A DNA stretch of 64,000 nucleotides from Sclerodactyla briareus (GCA_026419785.1 JAODTK010005684.1:62001-126000), one strand, 5' to 3'. Numbered from the stretch's first letter, positions 11,101 through 23,290 are shown. The notes: a model not told the origin generated them from the letters alone. Numbers and translations are program-made.

Positions 11101-12455
11101 AGCCTTGCTCATTTGCCTTGGTCCCTCTCTAACTTATCCAGCAGCATGTAACCCGCTAATTCCTGAATCCACAAGCTCGAGTATTTGCATTGGGTCAATC
11201 TACACCGAGACTTGCGATGAGAGGAGCATCGGCGATGTTCACACTCTTCCGCACTGTAATCACACATTGAAGCTTCCCTTCCACCGTTCATGATATCTCA
11301 CGTAAACCGTAGTTGAGGAGGAATGTCGAGGTAGAATACACAGAATATTGAATAAACTAACTCTGTAGGCTACCACAGTTCTTACAGATACCGGCCTGGG
11401 GGAACCCACGCGGGCTCGAGCGGGCATATCCCCCATTTGGCATTTGGCAAATGGATGAAATATGTCAAAAAGGATAACATTCAACCTGTGAATATTAAAA
11501 AAAAAAATCACTATATATATTGGGGAATTTTCTTGTTCATTAAGCAGTGAAAGATTCTGGTTCCCTTATTTGAACTAAGGAAAGAGTTGACTGCCGGGGG
11601 TAACGGTAATTTCGTATTCGTCAGAGAAACCTAATCTTCGTGATAATCAAGAGAAGCATATATCATTGAAGTACAACTGCAGACTTGGATACATCGAGGT
11701 TTGTTGAGAATGGAAACGTATCTATAGGTCAACCGTCATTTCATACGAAAGTTCCTCATGTGGAGTTATTGGCCTTCAAAGTTTTGGCCATTATGCAGAG
11801 AAATTGGGGAGAATCCCAATTGCGCAATAACGCATGACGTCACACATGGCAACACAGAAAATTATGATCATGTATTCGACTGTTTCATTTTGTTTTGCAA
11901 TAAGTCACATTTAGAGATGCCTGTTGTTTTCTCTCTAACTATAAGTCAACATTTAACATCTACCAACCCCTACAGCAATCCTCTCCCATGGACTGAAAGC
12001 TTTTTGAAGAGAAATTAATGTTTGAATTTCAATAGAAAACAGAGAATGTTGGCAGGGTGTCAAATATGACATCATTTATTATTGCATGATGAAATGGCAT
12101 TTCGATCTTGCGCAATACACATCTTCACAATACACAACTTCAATGACTATAACTTCATAACGGAAAAGTCCTATGAACCTCCGGTTTGGACTGACGCATT
12201 CAGTTTTTAAAACTTTTTATCCAGCTATTAAACTGTATAAATCATCCTGCAGTTGCCCTTTAGGTGTGGGGCATTAGTGTAATCTAGTATCGGAAATGGA
12301 AACCCTCTAACTGGAGTCAACTTAAGTTCATATGTCAAAGTGTACTATGCCCTATTTGTGTTATATGCCTTATACGTATATCATTATTGGTGTTGCTATA
12401 GACAGTACCATCGCCGTACTACACCCCCCCCCCAAAAAAAAAAAAAATCAGTCTG
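11101..12455. other. Intergenic, nothing recognised
   Basis: No gene was recognised. A C10/A13 homopolymer pair at about 12424-12447 precedes the next repeat. Confidence 0.4.
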
Positions 12456-12459
12456 GGTA

Positions 12460-13082
12460 TTTACCCATTTTGAGTGAATGCTAGCCAGGCTGGGTAGTAA
12501 AACAAATTGCCCAGGGTGGTATTTGTACCAACAGTTATGTTAGAGGTGTAGGCACCAGTGCAAAGTGAAGGACCGTCCCTATATTCCATGAGGGGTAGGG
12601 CGGGAAAACACCGCCAACGTGTATAACCCCGCTTATGAGCAATCATTGGGAAGAAGTATCTAACACCCCAAAAGACCTCATTTTGGTCAGAAACGAAGAT
12701 AGCCTTCATCCACCAAGTTTTGTGGTAATCCATGGAAGTTACAAAAAGTAGCATAAAATATGCAAATGTCGACCCACGATGACCTTGAAATGACCTCCAC
12801 ATTGGTTGGACAACGATGTCACTAGCCACCAAGTTTCGTTCTAATCCGACTAACTTGAAAAAACTTCCGCGAAAATTATGCAAAATTGCGGCTCCAGCAT
12901 TGCAGTGTGCACACTTTTCGAACTCCTCCGAGGATTTCACTAGGGCTGACATGTGTACCAAGTTTTCAGATCAATCGGATAAAGCGTTAAAGAGTTATTG
13001 CGCTAACGCCTGGGAGGCGGCGGATCCAACCCAAAAACATAACCGTTACATCCCGGGACACTTCAGTGTCGCGGGGGTATAA
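12460..13082 (+). repeat. Interspersed repeat with three ACCAAGTTT modules and a terminal hairpin
   Basis: Three related modules follow each other at about 115-130 bp spacing: caccaagttttgtggtaatcc (about 12711), caccaagtttcgttctaatcc (about 12828) and taccaagttttcagatcaatc (about 12957). The last is followed by ggataaagcgttaaagagtt. The repeat closes with a small stem, cccgggacacttcagtgtcgcggg (13052-13075). Arrays of this type are common old repeats in marine invertebrate genomes. The 166-codon minus-strand frame over this interval is a shadow of the repeat. Confidence 0.6.
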
Positions 13083-13495
13083 TTAGGATCGAAATCAGTT
13101 TAGGAACTAACCGAATTCAAGCAGAGTAAGAGTGGAAGAAATGCCAGAAATTGTTCGGATAATGGATTGGAATATTGACAAGAACGCAAACTATTCGTTA
13201 GGGATTCCCGGCAATTTTTTTTTTGGGGGGGGGGGAGGGGGGGGAGGGAATGCAAAAACTTTTCAACAAAAAAGAGGACTTTTAAAGAATAAGAAAATCT
13301 GAATATTTTAATCTAAGCAGGCAAGTAGTAGCATGGGTTTTTCTATCTGCTATGTGGGTAATGAGCGATCACGATACATGTTGGTTAATGAATATAGTAT
13401 TCAAAGCTTGTTTTCATCCAGGATTGAAAACAATATGAACAAAAGGTGAATGATTGTTTCAAGATCCAACACCAACTATATATGAAGTGAAGTAC
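13083..13495. other. Intergenic with T/G homopolymer
   Basis: No gene. Homopolymer runs of T then G with interruptions lie at about 13216-13250. Confidence 0.45.
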
Positions 13496-13599
13496 ATGAA
13501 AAGTTGGTCAGGAGGCCACAACCGAACAGAACTTCCCTTTGCCTCATTTCGGAGAGGTTTCACTGTCGAGAAGGTCCAGGTCGGAACATGACATTTTCA

Positions 13600-14140
13600 G
13601 TGTTTTAAAGCGGTTTCATGCACCTTTTACAGAGGCCTTACTGGAGATAGCGATGTGATAGATGTATTTTAGTACTCAGTTTGTAATTGACTATTGGCGC
13701 GTTGCAACGCGACGAGTCTGGTGGTTACGAATAACTGACCAGGAAGGTCCGGGGTCATTAGGTCAAATGAGGGCAAAGGTCGAAGGAAGTCAAAGAGGCA
13801 TCAGAGGCAGTTTGCATAGACGAACAAAATTCTTCATCACCCCAACCCCCTGAAATTCCGTTGCGAAGATATATCAAGATTTCAAATTTTTCGGTTTAGA
13901 GGTGTTCTACATTTTACAGAGAATAAAATGGAAAGGACATAGCCTGAGAGAGCAGTGTCTTTGTTTCGTCGCAACAAGACGAGTCTGTGTTTTCACAGAA
14001 ACGACCCCGAAGGTCACCAGTCATTAGGTCAAAGGCGTCAATGGGTCACCAGATGTAGTTAACCTAGACGAACAAACACTTCCATTGAAACATTTCTCTG
14101 GAATGTGCCGCTGCCAAGATATAGAAGGAGTGCCCTATGG
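13600..14140 (+). repeat. Diverged tandem repeat, period about 267 bp
   Basis: gacgagtctg occurs at 13711 and 13978. Both copies continue with gaaggtc, gtcattaggtcaaa, a tagacgaacaaa string and a ccaagatata or cgaagatata string in the same order. Weaker similarity upstream (ttttacagag at about 13626 and 13914) indicates the unit boundaries. There is no coding potential. Confidence 0.7.
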
Positions 14141-14427
14141 TGGACCTCAATTGACCTTGACCTGACAACCAAGAACAATAGCGTCCATCCTCACATAATG
14201 TGCAACCCACATACCTAATTGACTTGATAGATACTTGTAATCAGGAAATTTCGTGCTGACAAGGTTTTTCCCAAACCTTCTGCCCTGGTCAGACCTTGAT
14301 GACCCTGAATAGAGCATTAAAAACAATAGGTTCATCCTCACCTCACCACATGAGTAACGCACGTGCGTAATTGGAACTCGATACCTGTTTCCGTTCGTGA
14401 GAAATCGTGGCTGGCAAAGGGTGTCAC
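14141..14427 (+). repeat. Two tandem units of a tgaccttga-type interspersed repeat
   Basis: Two units about 148 bp apart share gaccttga, aacaatag, catcctcac and catacctaattg or cgtgcgtaattg in order (aacaatag at 14174 and 14322). Similar degenerate pieces lie at about 46836 and 47896. This belongs to the same broad class of old repeats as 12460-13082. Confidence 0.6.
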
Positions 14428-14537
14428 ACACACCACGCACACACACACACCGTCGCGCACACACCGCAACGCAAGCCACGCACACACGCACACCCAACAC
14501 ACATACACATAATCAGACACACCCACACCCCCATACT
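14428..14537. repeat. (CA)n-rich microsatellite
   Basis: Interrupted CA dinucleotides with CG interruptions. They generate spurious His/Thr-rich frames on the plus strand and Val/Cys-rich frames on the minus strand. Confidence 0.9.
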
Positions 14538-15242
14538 CAAATGCAAGACTACAAGATTCCTTTGCCCTTTCCGGCGTCTCCGCGTAGCAATAACCTTCAC
14601 CTCTCATTTTTCGTTTCTTATAATATATTGACTGCCCATGAAAGCTGTTTCAGTTCATTCACTTTTCTAGATGAACCGACACAGATATGGGAACACTCAA
14701 TGATATAAATATTTTTATTGTCAGTTATCATAACAAATTCATCCAGTCGTGTCAATAATGGATAATTAGGTAATTCTATACATTTTTGTCAGAGTAATTA
14801 TTTATCACACGCACAATGATTTCGGTTTCTCGCCAGTCCCCGACGAATAAGTTATATGATAACTTCATCCTTTGTTGCTATTTGGATTTGCAACTCGAGT
14901 GTTTGGCCCTCCGAAGAAACGGGACACACTCGAATAGGTTTTAATCATGGCCGTACGGATTTGGGACACTAGCGATGAAATTGAGTTCTCACAACATTCG
15001 TTATTTATATACAGATCTTTCATCCAATTTAGGGTCAGAATATATGTTTTATAAGTCCTCATCGTCAGCTAACCAATGATTAATCGATAATAAATAATAA
15101 TACTTAACAATTTATTGATAATTGGGACGGGCCCCTATCTTTGAGGGAGCGACTAAGATCACTCACAATTTTGCAGAGTTTTATCAGTGTCATCAGTCTA
15201 ATGTGGTGTGTAGGCACTCCGTTTGATGTTTCAATCCCCATA
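14538..15242. other. Intergenic, nothing recognised
   Basis: No gene or repeat was recognised in this stretch. Confidence 0.45.
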
Positions 15243-15243
15243 T

Positions 15244-15362
15244 CACGTGGACAATTACTAAGTAACGTAGACAAGTTGAACTTCATATACTCCCCAGAGT
15301 AACCCGTGGACAATTACCATAGTAAAACGTAGACAATTAACTCTTCATCATACTCGGAATAT
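15244..15362 (+). repeat. Two-copy minisatellite, period about 60 bp
   Basis: cgtggacaattac starts at 15245 and 15305. Both copies continue with tagtaa, acgtagacaa and cttcat-atactc. The copies differ by a few substitutions and small indels. Confidence 0.8.
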
Positions 15363-16094
15363 GAGTTGGTGAAAAAAAAAAACCTGAATTGTCTGTAGAA
15401 AGGCATTTGTAGGTCCTTTTTCTGGGTTTGCGTGTTGTTTGTTTTTGGCCATCTGGTTTTATTCGCAGCCTATCTATCTATCTATATCGTTTCGACCGTT
15501 GAATTTTGTTTATCACGTGACTCAATCTGCCGATAGTTTCCTTTACAAAATAATATCATTTCGTTTCGAAACAATTGAGCGAAAGTAATAAGTGTGGCAT
15601 TTTGTGTATCAGTGGACGTCCTATCGAATGATTTTCTCACGATATCTGTACGCGAACCACGCGACACATGATACTAACCACCGCTTACACAGTCCAGTCT
15701 AGCAAAGTTCGGTATATGCAGTCTCTGTTTCCATATTCTATAACATTCCTTCAATAATCAGGTTCCTAATCATCACATGGTATGGTATTAGCGAGACCGA
15801 GGTGTGGGAAATATCAGGAGGGAGGGGGGGGAGTTGGGCTGCTACATACCAGAGTATATGTATAAAACTGTTTAAGGAGACTAAATGGAGACTGAATCTG
15901 GAATCGAATATAATAATAGAAGAAAATATGCCACGGTCGCTTACAGGTGTGCCCAAGGAATCTGGTTCTCGTATAGATGAGGTTGAGTTAGCGACGCCTT
16001 CAATACATTAATGTGGCATTCAACACACAGGCAAATCGTTTTTTGATTCCTTGTCAACGAGTCAGAGAGAAATTAATGCAGTCATGTCAGTGTT
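15363..16094. other. Intergenic, nothing recognised
   Basis: No gene was recognised. A short A run at about 15373 and a G-rich tract at about 15820-15832 are the only low-complexity features. Confidence 0.4.
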
Positions 16095-16162
16095 GTGTGT
16101 GCAGTGTGTGGTGTGTGTTGTGTGTGCGTGTGTAAAGTCTGTGTGGGTGTGTGTGTGAATGC
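16095..16162. repeat. (GT)n-rich microsatellite
   Basis: Interrupted GT dinucleotides on the plus strand (gtgtgtgtg with gca and gtt interruptions). Confidence 0.85.
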
Positions 16163-16194
16163 CTGCCTATTGTTACACCAACCTACCCAACCCA

Positions 16195-16960
16195 CCCATC
16201 TACTTTGGGATTGGTCAAGTTCTCCTTGGTTATGGGCTCCCATATGAGTAACATGGGTCCCTATTGTTTTGAGGTCAGGTCAAAGTATCCTGAGGTCCGA
16301 GATAGGTCCGAAGTCCGAAAACTTTGGTAACACGATTCGTTCATAATGCCTGGTCCGATCAGGTTGAAATTTGGTATGCAGCGTACTCAGAGGAGTAGCA
16401 TGAACCCTATTGTTTTTGGTGTGTTCGTTCAGAATGCCTGGTCCGATCAGGTTGAAATTTAGTATGCAGTTTCTTATGAGGAGTACAGGAACCCTATCGT
16501 TTTTGGGTAAATCAAGTGTCAGATTTGGGGGGCAAATTGGGAATTTGTGAAAAATTGATAATTTGGCAAATTTTAGCTCGTTAACACGATAACTCGCCCC
16601 CGTTTTTTTTTTTTTTTTTTTTTTTCTTGGATTGATCAAGTTATACTTGGATGGTTTTCCCCATATGAAGTACAAGATCCCTATGGTTTCTGGATCATGT
16701 CAAATGTCATCTGAGGTCAAGAGAGGTCAAAGTCTGAAAATCTTGTTCACGCGATAGGTCCAAAAACAGCGAATAGCGTGATCCGATCCAGGTTGAAATT
16801 CGGTATCAGCTTTCTTATTGGCAAATAATAACACTATCCTTTTTGGTGTGACTGGAGCCATTTGGGGTGAATTGGGATATTGTTGAAAAAACTGATATTT
16901 TAGCTAAACTTTCTCGTTTAACAAGCCTCATCTGCAATGGTATGTGATTTCCTTATTATG
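16195..16960 (+). repeat. Diverged tandem repeat, period about 420 bp
   Basis: ggattggtcaagttctcctt (about 16208) and ggattgatcaagttatactt (about 16628) start two units. Both then show ccatatgaagtac or ccatatgagtaac, ccctat-gttt, gaggtc-caa, ccgatc-aggttgaaatt and a closing gaattggga followed by gaaaaa-tgata. Unit 1 contains an extra internal copy of gcctggtccgatcaggttga (about 16350 and 16437). A T20 run separates the units. No protein is encoded. Confidence 0.8.
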
Positions 16961-17479
16961 AGTATTACAATGATTTCCTATTGTAAATCTTGACAGAGCT
17001 TAGCTTGACAAGTCAGGACCAGTCAAGGGATCACTAAGCGCTTTGGCTTTTTCTGGTTGTATTCTGGTTGTAGTACCGGTAGTAGGAAGTCTTCATGACA
17101 TAGAATATCGTGGACTCCTCATCAATCTTTCCGATATTCTTTCCGGTGACCTTCTTCCACTAAATTCCTTGGAATTAAATAAACAAGTATGTGGAATCTT
17201 CAACTTTGGCTGGGTGGATTTTGAAGAGCGTGTCTTCACCCAGTTTGAAGGCCATCGCTGTATGTCACTTCACTTGTATTACAGATTAACTACGTCGAAA
17301 TAAATATCACCGGTGAATATTATTCCTGAAAAGAGCAAAACAGGATCCTATTGAAGAAAGAAGTAAATTTTGAAATCAGAAATAAATCTGCGATATGATT
17401 GATTATTCATAACAACCTTCTTCCATCCAGTGCATCTGCACGAATTATGTAATTACACTGAGACAGAATGACGTATTAG
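16961..17479. other. Intergenic, nothing recognised
   Basis: No gene was recognised. The 86-codon frame at 17043-17303 has no domain signature or support. Confidence 0.4.
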
Positions 17480-17975
17480 CGTCAATCCTCATCTTATTCC
17501 CAAGCGTGATCGTTTTCGAATTTGGGCACCTGCGCGGAGGAGGGAACACCTACTCTTTCTTAAGTGATTTTAATTTCCCCTCCGACGAAATTGAAATGCT
17601 TGACTCATTTAAATTAAAGACGGAGTCAGAGCTTCGAATGACACGCTTGGCAAATATTCTTTTTTTTCACTGCCCACATGCGGCGACCAATTTGTTGTCT
17701 GCTTTGCGCTGATTGGTCGATAAAATATTGCTAGTATAGGCTACTGTAGTAATAAGCCTTATACAACATCATCGTTAACTCAGTCAATTAGAACATTTCC
17801 TGTTAGAAGACCACAGAACCAATTTATACAAGGATTTACTTGTGCGTCAACTGATGCGTTGCCAATTATAACACATAATCATTCAATCTAAACCAGATTT
17901 AGATCTGGACTCTATGTTCTTTACATTTGCGTCGTCGACAGAGAAGGTATTTAAATCTTCATTGGAAACCGAGAG
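17480..17975 (+). repeat. Unnamed interspersed repeat family, copy 1 of 3
   Basis: This stretch aligns with 50690-51180 (+) and with the reverse complement of 24025-24180. Anchors are tgctttgcgctgattggtcg (17699), ggatttacttgtgcgtc followed by ccaattat, aatcattcaatctaaaccag, gtcgtcgacagagaagg and cttcattgga. No terminal inverted repeat, poly-A tail or coding frame could be defined, so the class is unknown. Copies are roughly 65-75% alike by eye. Confidence 0.6.
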
Positions 17976-18114
17976 ATTCTCAATGGGTCGATTGAAACAT
18001 CATTACCGATAAATGATTACCGGATTCGTCGACTCAACAGACTGTGTAAGATTGGTGGTGTCTTATGAGCATCCCCTGTTTAATTTTTGGTGAAACTAAT
18101 GATCATGTTTGATA

Positions 18115-18172
18115 GAGAGAGAGAGAGGGGGGGGGGGGAGGGGGTGGGGTAGGGAGGGGGAAGAGTGAGAGG
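18115..18172. repeat. GA/G-rich low-complexity tract
   Basis: A (GA)n run continues into long G tracts with A and T interruptions. Confidence 0.9.
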
Positions 18173-19734
18173 CTTATCAAATGCCGTAGACATGTCGACG
18201 GGTTAGCCCCCAGTTCACACTAGGCGGTAGTATAAGTCCTTGGCCATTTGGAAATATTCGAATAAACTATTGGTCGAGATACGATCAAACGCATGCATGT
18301 CCTATGAACTATTAGTTGGGTGTTTGTGAGCAAGCCCGCGATTTGGACGCTGTACAATTAGTATTGGTGCGTCGCTTCCACAAAATCTTGCGAAACGAAC
18401 GACGCGCAATCTTTATCTCTTTTTTTTTCTCTATGACAAACAAATATGTTTGGTATCTAGCTCCACACGAAGAGAACACTCTCGTTGATATTCTTTCTGC
18501 AATAAGTACAGTATGCTAATTCAGTCAGAGAGGAACAATTCTGAGGATTTCGGAGACGAAGTTAAACACGCCGTTCACAGTACCTGCACTTTCCGAGGGT
18601 TGTTGTGTGTGGTGGAGGTGTAAGAGTACTAGGATCCACGACTGGATTCTCTTCTCCCGAGTATTATTCACAGTTTATGTGTGTCCCTCTTATATACCCC
18701 TGGTGAAAAGACTACTGGTTGATGATGATTGAACAGCATGGTTGTGGTGATAGGAAGGCTGGCTTCACAACAATGTTGTGTCAGGTTTAGCTGATAGTAC
18801 TGTATAAATTGATTCTGTGCTGCGTTAGGGTGGAGGATAAAAGAAAAAAGGATTTGGATTAAAGTTATCAGAAATTTAGAACGTGAAATAGCTATAAGGC
18901 AGGAAGACAATTATTATGTGGAACATGTGATTATGTACAATAGATTTCTTGATGAGGAAGAAAAATTCCATAGAATCACATCAATGCCGCACTGGTACGC
19001 ATGGTAGTACGTTTGCTTGTAATCAGCTGTTTGGACGCTACAGGATATGCATAGTCTCTGCGATACCGAATACCGCTCAGTCAGGCATTCACGCTGTGTT
19101 TTTGTTGATCCGACATTTTATAACGTCGTGCCGCATTCCACACTCATTCGCACTAATCCACTTGGCTCGACGCCAAAAATGGCGCGAATTCACGCTGTAC
19201 AAATCATAGAATAAAGGATGTTCTAAAAGGTTGCAATGGTTTGAGAAGATGGAATAGTCTTTAGAGGTGGAAAATCATCGAAAATTGAAAGAATCAAATA
19301 CTGAATAGCAACACAATAACGATGGGATTGTCGTCTGCTTTTCTAAAAAACGTCAAGCGAACAAGCGAGGGCGGATTTTGCGTGACGTCACGACAAAATA
19401 TCGTAATTTTGGGGGCTTATATGTAAATTTGAAGCCCCCCGATACTTTTCTACCTTATTTATATATCAATTCTCTTTGACGGAAAAAAATGCGTGAAATA
19501 TACCATTTGGCTTCAATTTATCTAAATTGATTGGTGCAGTATATTGTTTACAAGCTTTATCTTAGTTGACGACAATCCATCTTTAACGTTCACTTATGCG
19601 ACAATAATGTGCATCGCCGCAGAGGGATTCTGTGGAATATCTTTCATTATAAGTAATCACGTCATTGTTTCCCGGGTTGCTAGAATTTACGTCCTCTTTA
19701 AAAAAACCATTTTACTTTCACCTACGGTCGTTAT
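18173..19734. other. Intergenic, nothing recognised
   Basis: About 1.5 kb in which I recognise no gene or repeat. Frames of 67-86 codons lack family features. Confidence 0.4.
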
Positions 19735-19742
19735 CTGCTACT

Positions 19743-20027
19743 TAGGGGCGGCGCCAGAGGGCCGGCGTCCGTCAGAGGCATGTGGCCCTCCCGTCGGGAA
19801 AAAAAACTCGAGAGGGTGTCGGGACGGAGGAGGAAAACATCGAGCGTATGCGAGAAACGAAAGAGGAAAAGGGGATAAAAGGAAAAAAATACAAAATGAA
19901 CACTCGAAAAATGAAGGTTTTTTGGTGTAAGCATGTTAGGGTGAGGATGGCACTATGGCGAACGATACTGCTGAACTTCATCGGGGAAATCGGACTCCCC
20001 GTCGGGGGAATCCTGGCGCCGCCCCTG
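19743..20027. mobile_element. hAT-type MITE with 8-bp target-site duplication
   Basis: The left end taggggcggcgccag and the reverse complement of the right end, caggggcggcgccag, form a 14-15-bp terminal inverted repeat. The flanks are ctgctact (19735-19742) and ttgctact (20028-20035), a 7 of 8 match, which is the target-site duplication length of hAT transposons. At 285 bp the interior cannot encode a transposase. The frames of 128-139 codons crossing it on both strands are shadows. Confidence 0.85.
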
Positions 20028-20035
20028 TTGCTACT

Positions 20036-20899
20036 CTGCGGCAATGTGGCATCCCTACTGTATTCGTACGTGGTGACGTTGCCTAGAACAGTTTCCTTTC
20101 GTAATGGGTTTTTTTTTTTTTTAGCTACTGTTGTGGAACTCCATTTGCAAAGCAATTGCAACCTATTCAAACCCTTTCTTCAAAATTATATTCGCTCATA
20201 GATAGCATCTGCCGTTGATGTTCGGTTCTTACAGTTCTCGAATTAGTAAACTGGGGAGAGAGGTGTAAATCGTGTTTTACACGAACCCACAGTCGTGCTT
20301 CCACCGAAGACACAGAGTGCGTTTTAGTCTTCTGTCAGTGATATTAATTACGTATTCGCCTTCAATCACGGGACCTGATTGGCTGACAATTGGTGCACCT
20401 GACAACACAAATCTATCAGTGCTAACAATCCTGGAAGAACTGTCAGGTTAGACCAGCCCACTGTACGCTAGTAGGGATTTTTGTTTCAAAATTAGAATGT
20501 CTTTGAGAACGCAGCTCTTTACTGGTCACGATGACTTTTCTGCCTCCTAGAGTCCCCGTGCAAATTATCCAATCTGACATTCGACTGAAAGCCCCATATT
20601 CTGAGGTGACGTGCGGTCGTTTATAAAACTCAGCCTTTCGATCGACCGCATAGCCATAATATTGTTCCACACCGAGTGAACTTATACGATCTCCGCATCA
20701 CTGTTATCGCTCTTCTGCATATTGAATTACTTAGAGGTATACAATTTTGTTTGAACTCCTATGCCTTAAAACGTTTGAAGCTCACTCTGTATATTGAATT
20801 TACCCAAGAAATGGGCAATGTTTATTAGTTCGTCGTGTAATTTACTTTACTTTTATCGGATACCCTTTTATCGGGGTCGTTTGGACCGTAGGTGTATGG
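20036..20899. other. Intergenic, nothing recognised
   Basis: No gene was recognised. A T12 homopolymer lies at about 20108-20121. Confidence 0.4.
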
Positions 20900-20929
20900 T
20901 ATAACATTGTCCAGTGCTCACATCTTCAT

Positions 20930-22720
20930 CTCCAAGCGCCCAACTGTCATTCAAATGGAGGATATTAGGTTGTCGTGGCTGCGATGTCCATAACTATGAT
21001 TAATCTTGCCAAGACCCAGAAGTACCTGTCCTCTTGAAGCGTGCTCGTGTTACCGTACATCCAGCAATACTTGGCGGGAGCTTGTCTATTTAGAAGTGGT
21101 CCTTGGAAAGTTGGAAAGAATGAGCCTTACCGCGTCGACACGGAAATCTATGTTTTTCAAAGGGCTGGGTGTTGGACCTAGCATCGCAAGTGGTGATAAA
21201 TTAAGACATTCTGTGTGGGGACAGTCAACTTCTGATGGAGATGTGAGACAGGTTACAAGTTCCGCTAAGTCTTTGCTATGCTCAAGTGAATCTCAATTCA
21301 GGGGAGAGACAATGTCAATTTATATGTCAGTTAGTCAGTTGCGCCTGTGACGAATCTACCGCCCTCTGGGTGAATATTTTCTAATTTTCCTCTCCATTTC
21401 TAGTGTACGGGGACTACAACCTTGGGAAGCGTATTCGAGTTTAGGGCGCACATAGAATTTTAATAGGGTCCGACTCTTTGACATGGGGTTTGACAGTTAT
21501 TGCACAATTATAGAAAGAAAGTTTAAATGACTTGGTAAGCTTTGCAGTATATAGAACGATGAGTAGCCCAAGCCAATTTGGATTCTAAGCTAGTAAACGC
21601 CCAGTAAGGGTGAGATTTGACGTGATCGAGGTTTTGCTCGGAAATCAATGAATTTGTGGGGCTTAGATTTTGGGTGGTGGTGATAACATGACATTTAGAG
21701 GGATTGGAACTCATGCACCAGTCCTCAGACCACTTAGCAAGAGAGTCCAAGTCCGTTTGTAGTGTCAATTGGTCGTCCAAGAGTCAATCTGTCGGTACAA
21801 AAGGGCATTGTCAGCAAATAAGCGAACACTAGAAAACACTGGAAGAGTCAGGGAGGTCGTTTATATGTACACGAAAGAAAGGGGTCAAAGGACAGTACCC
21901 TGCGGGACCCCAGACTTAACTTTACTCATGGTGGAAGACCCATTGTCAACACGGGTTCTCCGAGTACGATTTGAGAACAATTAAGGATTACCCCTTGCAG
22001 ATAGTTTTCCTCTAAGACCATAAAATTTCATTTATAAAGGAGGGTCTGTGTGACACTTCATCGAAAGCCTTTGTGAAGTCAAGCAGGATACTGTCAATTG
22101 AGAACGATTATTAATAGAGTTGGCAAGGTCATTGAAGTGAGGAGCAATTGGAACACGTAGATTTTTTTGCTTACGACAACCATGTTGTTACGGGGTGAGA
22201 ATGTTTCTCTTCTCGGTGATTCAGGAAACGACTAGCCATAATATGCTCACGGATTTTGCCAACTAAACTAGTTAAGGAGATAAGGCGATATATTTCGGGG
22301 GTTGGAATCTGAGTTCCTTTCTATGAATGGGGGAAACATTCACCCTTCTAAACTCATCGGGCAGAATACCAGCATAGAAGGACTGTTGTGAAAGAAATAC
22401 AAGAGCAGGAGTAATTTCTCTCTTGCCACATTCCGTAAGTCAATCTGGCAAGATTATTGTCAGGGGACCGATGGCTTCCTTGGTTTTGGATTACCAAAAA
22501 GTTTTTTAAGACACTATAAGAGTACTGGTAATACCAACATAGTGGGTGAGGTGACTGCCCTTGTCAGGCATGGGAATGTCATATCGTGGAAGAAGACAGT
22601 GGTGAAATAGTCACTCATGATCTCGGCTTTAGTTTTGTTGTTGGTAATATTTGGTCCTGGTATTTAAGGGATGGGAAACCATACTTATCTTTATTCTTAT
22701 TTTTCACCAATTTAAAGAGT
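20930..22720 (-). mobile_element. CR1/L2-like LINE fragment (reverse transcriptase), degenerate
   Basis: Read on the minus strand, consecutive pieces of a non-LTR reverse transcriptase appear in the right order across several frames. There is a pre-RT segment NYF/DYFTTVF (about 22610), GILPDEFRRVNVSPIH (about 22360), SPLTSLVGKI (about 22270), LLDFTKAFDEVSHR (about 22085-22050) and SGVPQGTVL (about 21920-21896). These are followed by LFADNALLYR at the catalytic site (21807-21818 is FADN, where active copies have FADD) and SLAKWSEDWCMSSNPSKCHV (about 21745-21685). A C-terminal LPPSIAGC segment lies near 21075. Several frameshifts and stops separate these pieces and the second catalytic aspartate is lost, so it is inactive. 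No endonuclease domain or 3' tail was identified. The family is inferred from motif style. Confidence 0.8.
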
Positions 22721-23130
22721 TTCTTTCTTCCTATTCTCCACTTCCGTTGCCTGCTTTCGCAGAAAGATTGTTAATGTATATGTTATAGTATATGTATGTA
22801 GATGGGTACTACGTGGGCGTTTATCGTCGTCTCAGAATGGGATTTAAATCTTGGTGGGCTTTTGGCATAATGAGGTTGATTTGAATAGTCCTCATCTCTT
22901 ATGCCTTTCAATTTCAGGTAGATATATTTAATGCAGCACCAAAACACGCATGGAAGCACAGGGGCGTTATCACGTATTGAACATGTATTAATGAAGCTCT
23001 GTATAAAGAATCCATACCCAATGGTATTTGAAGGAATTGTTTTGCGTTCAACGTACTTTCTTTTAATTCTATTGTCATTTGGAACTAATCAAAGCATGCG
23101 CGCTGACAAGCTTAATACTAGAGCGATACA
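22721..23130. other. Intergenic, nothing recognised
   Basis: No gene was recognised. The stretch may include remains of the upstream part of the minus-strand LINE, but I could not identify them. Confidence 0.35.
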
Positions 23131-23137
23131 TCAACGG

Positions 23138-23290
23138 AAATATGGATGGCCACCGCCGCCAAACCTCCACGCTCAATGACCACTGCAGCGTATGTAAATA
23201 CTAGACATGTTTCTTGGCAGTTGGCGACAGATGACTCGTGATTCCAACATCTGTCGTTTGACACTAGTGCAGGTATACGGAGTGATTGAT
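23138..23290 (+). repeat. Possible shared repeat with 26280-26430
   Basis: ggatgg, gccgccaaac, ccacgc, then ccactgcag, gtaa-tact and ctgtcgt, then agtgcagg-t are found in the same order and spacing at 26280-26430. Overall similarity is weak (about 60% by eye), so this could be an old repeat or coincidence. Confidence 0.3.

Noticed and set aside
12461-12961. Minus-strand frame of 166 codons
   Set aside because: It lies wholly inside the ACCAAGTTT-module repeat and shows no domain.
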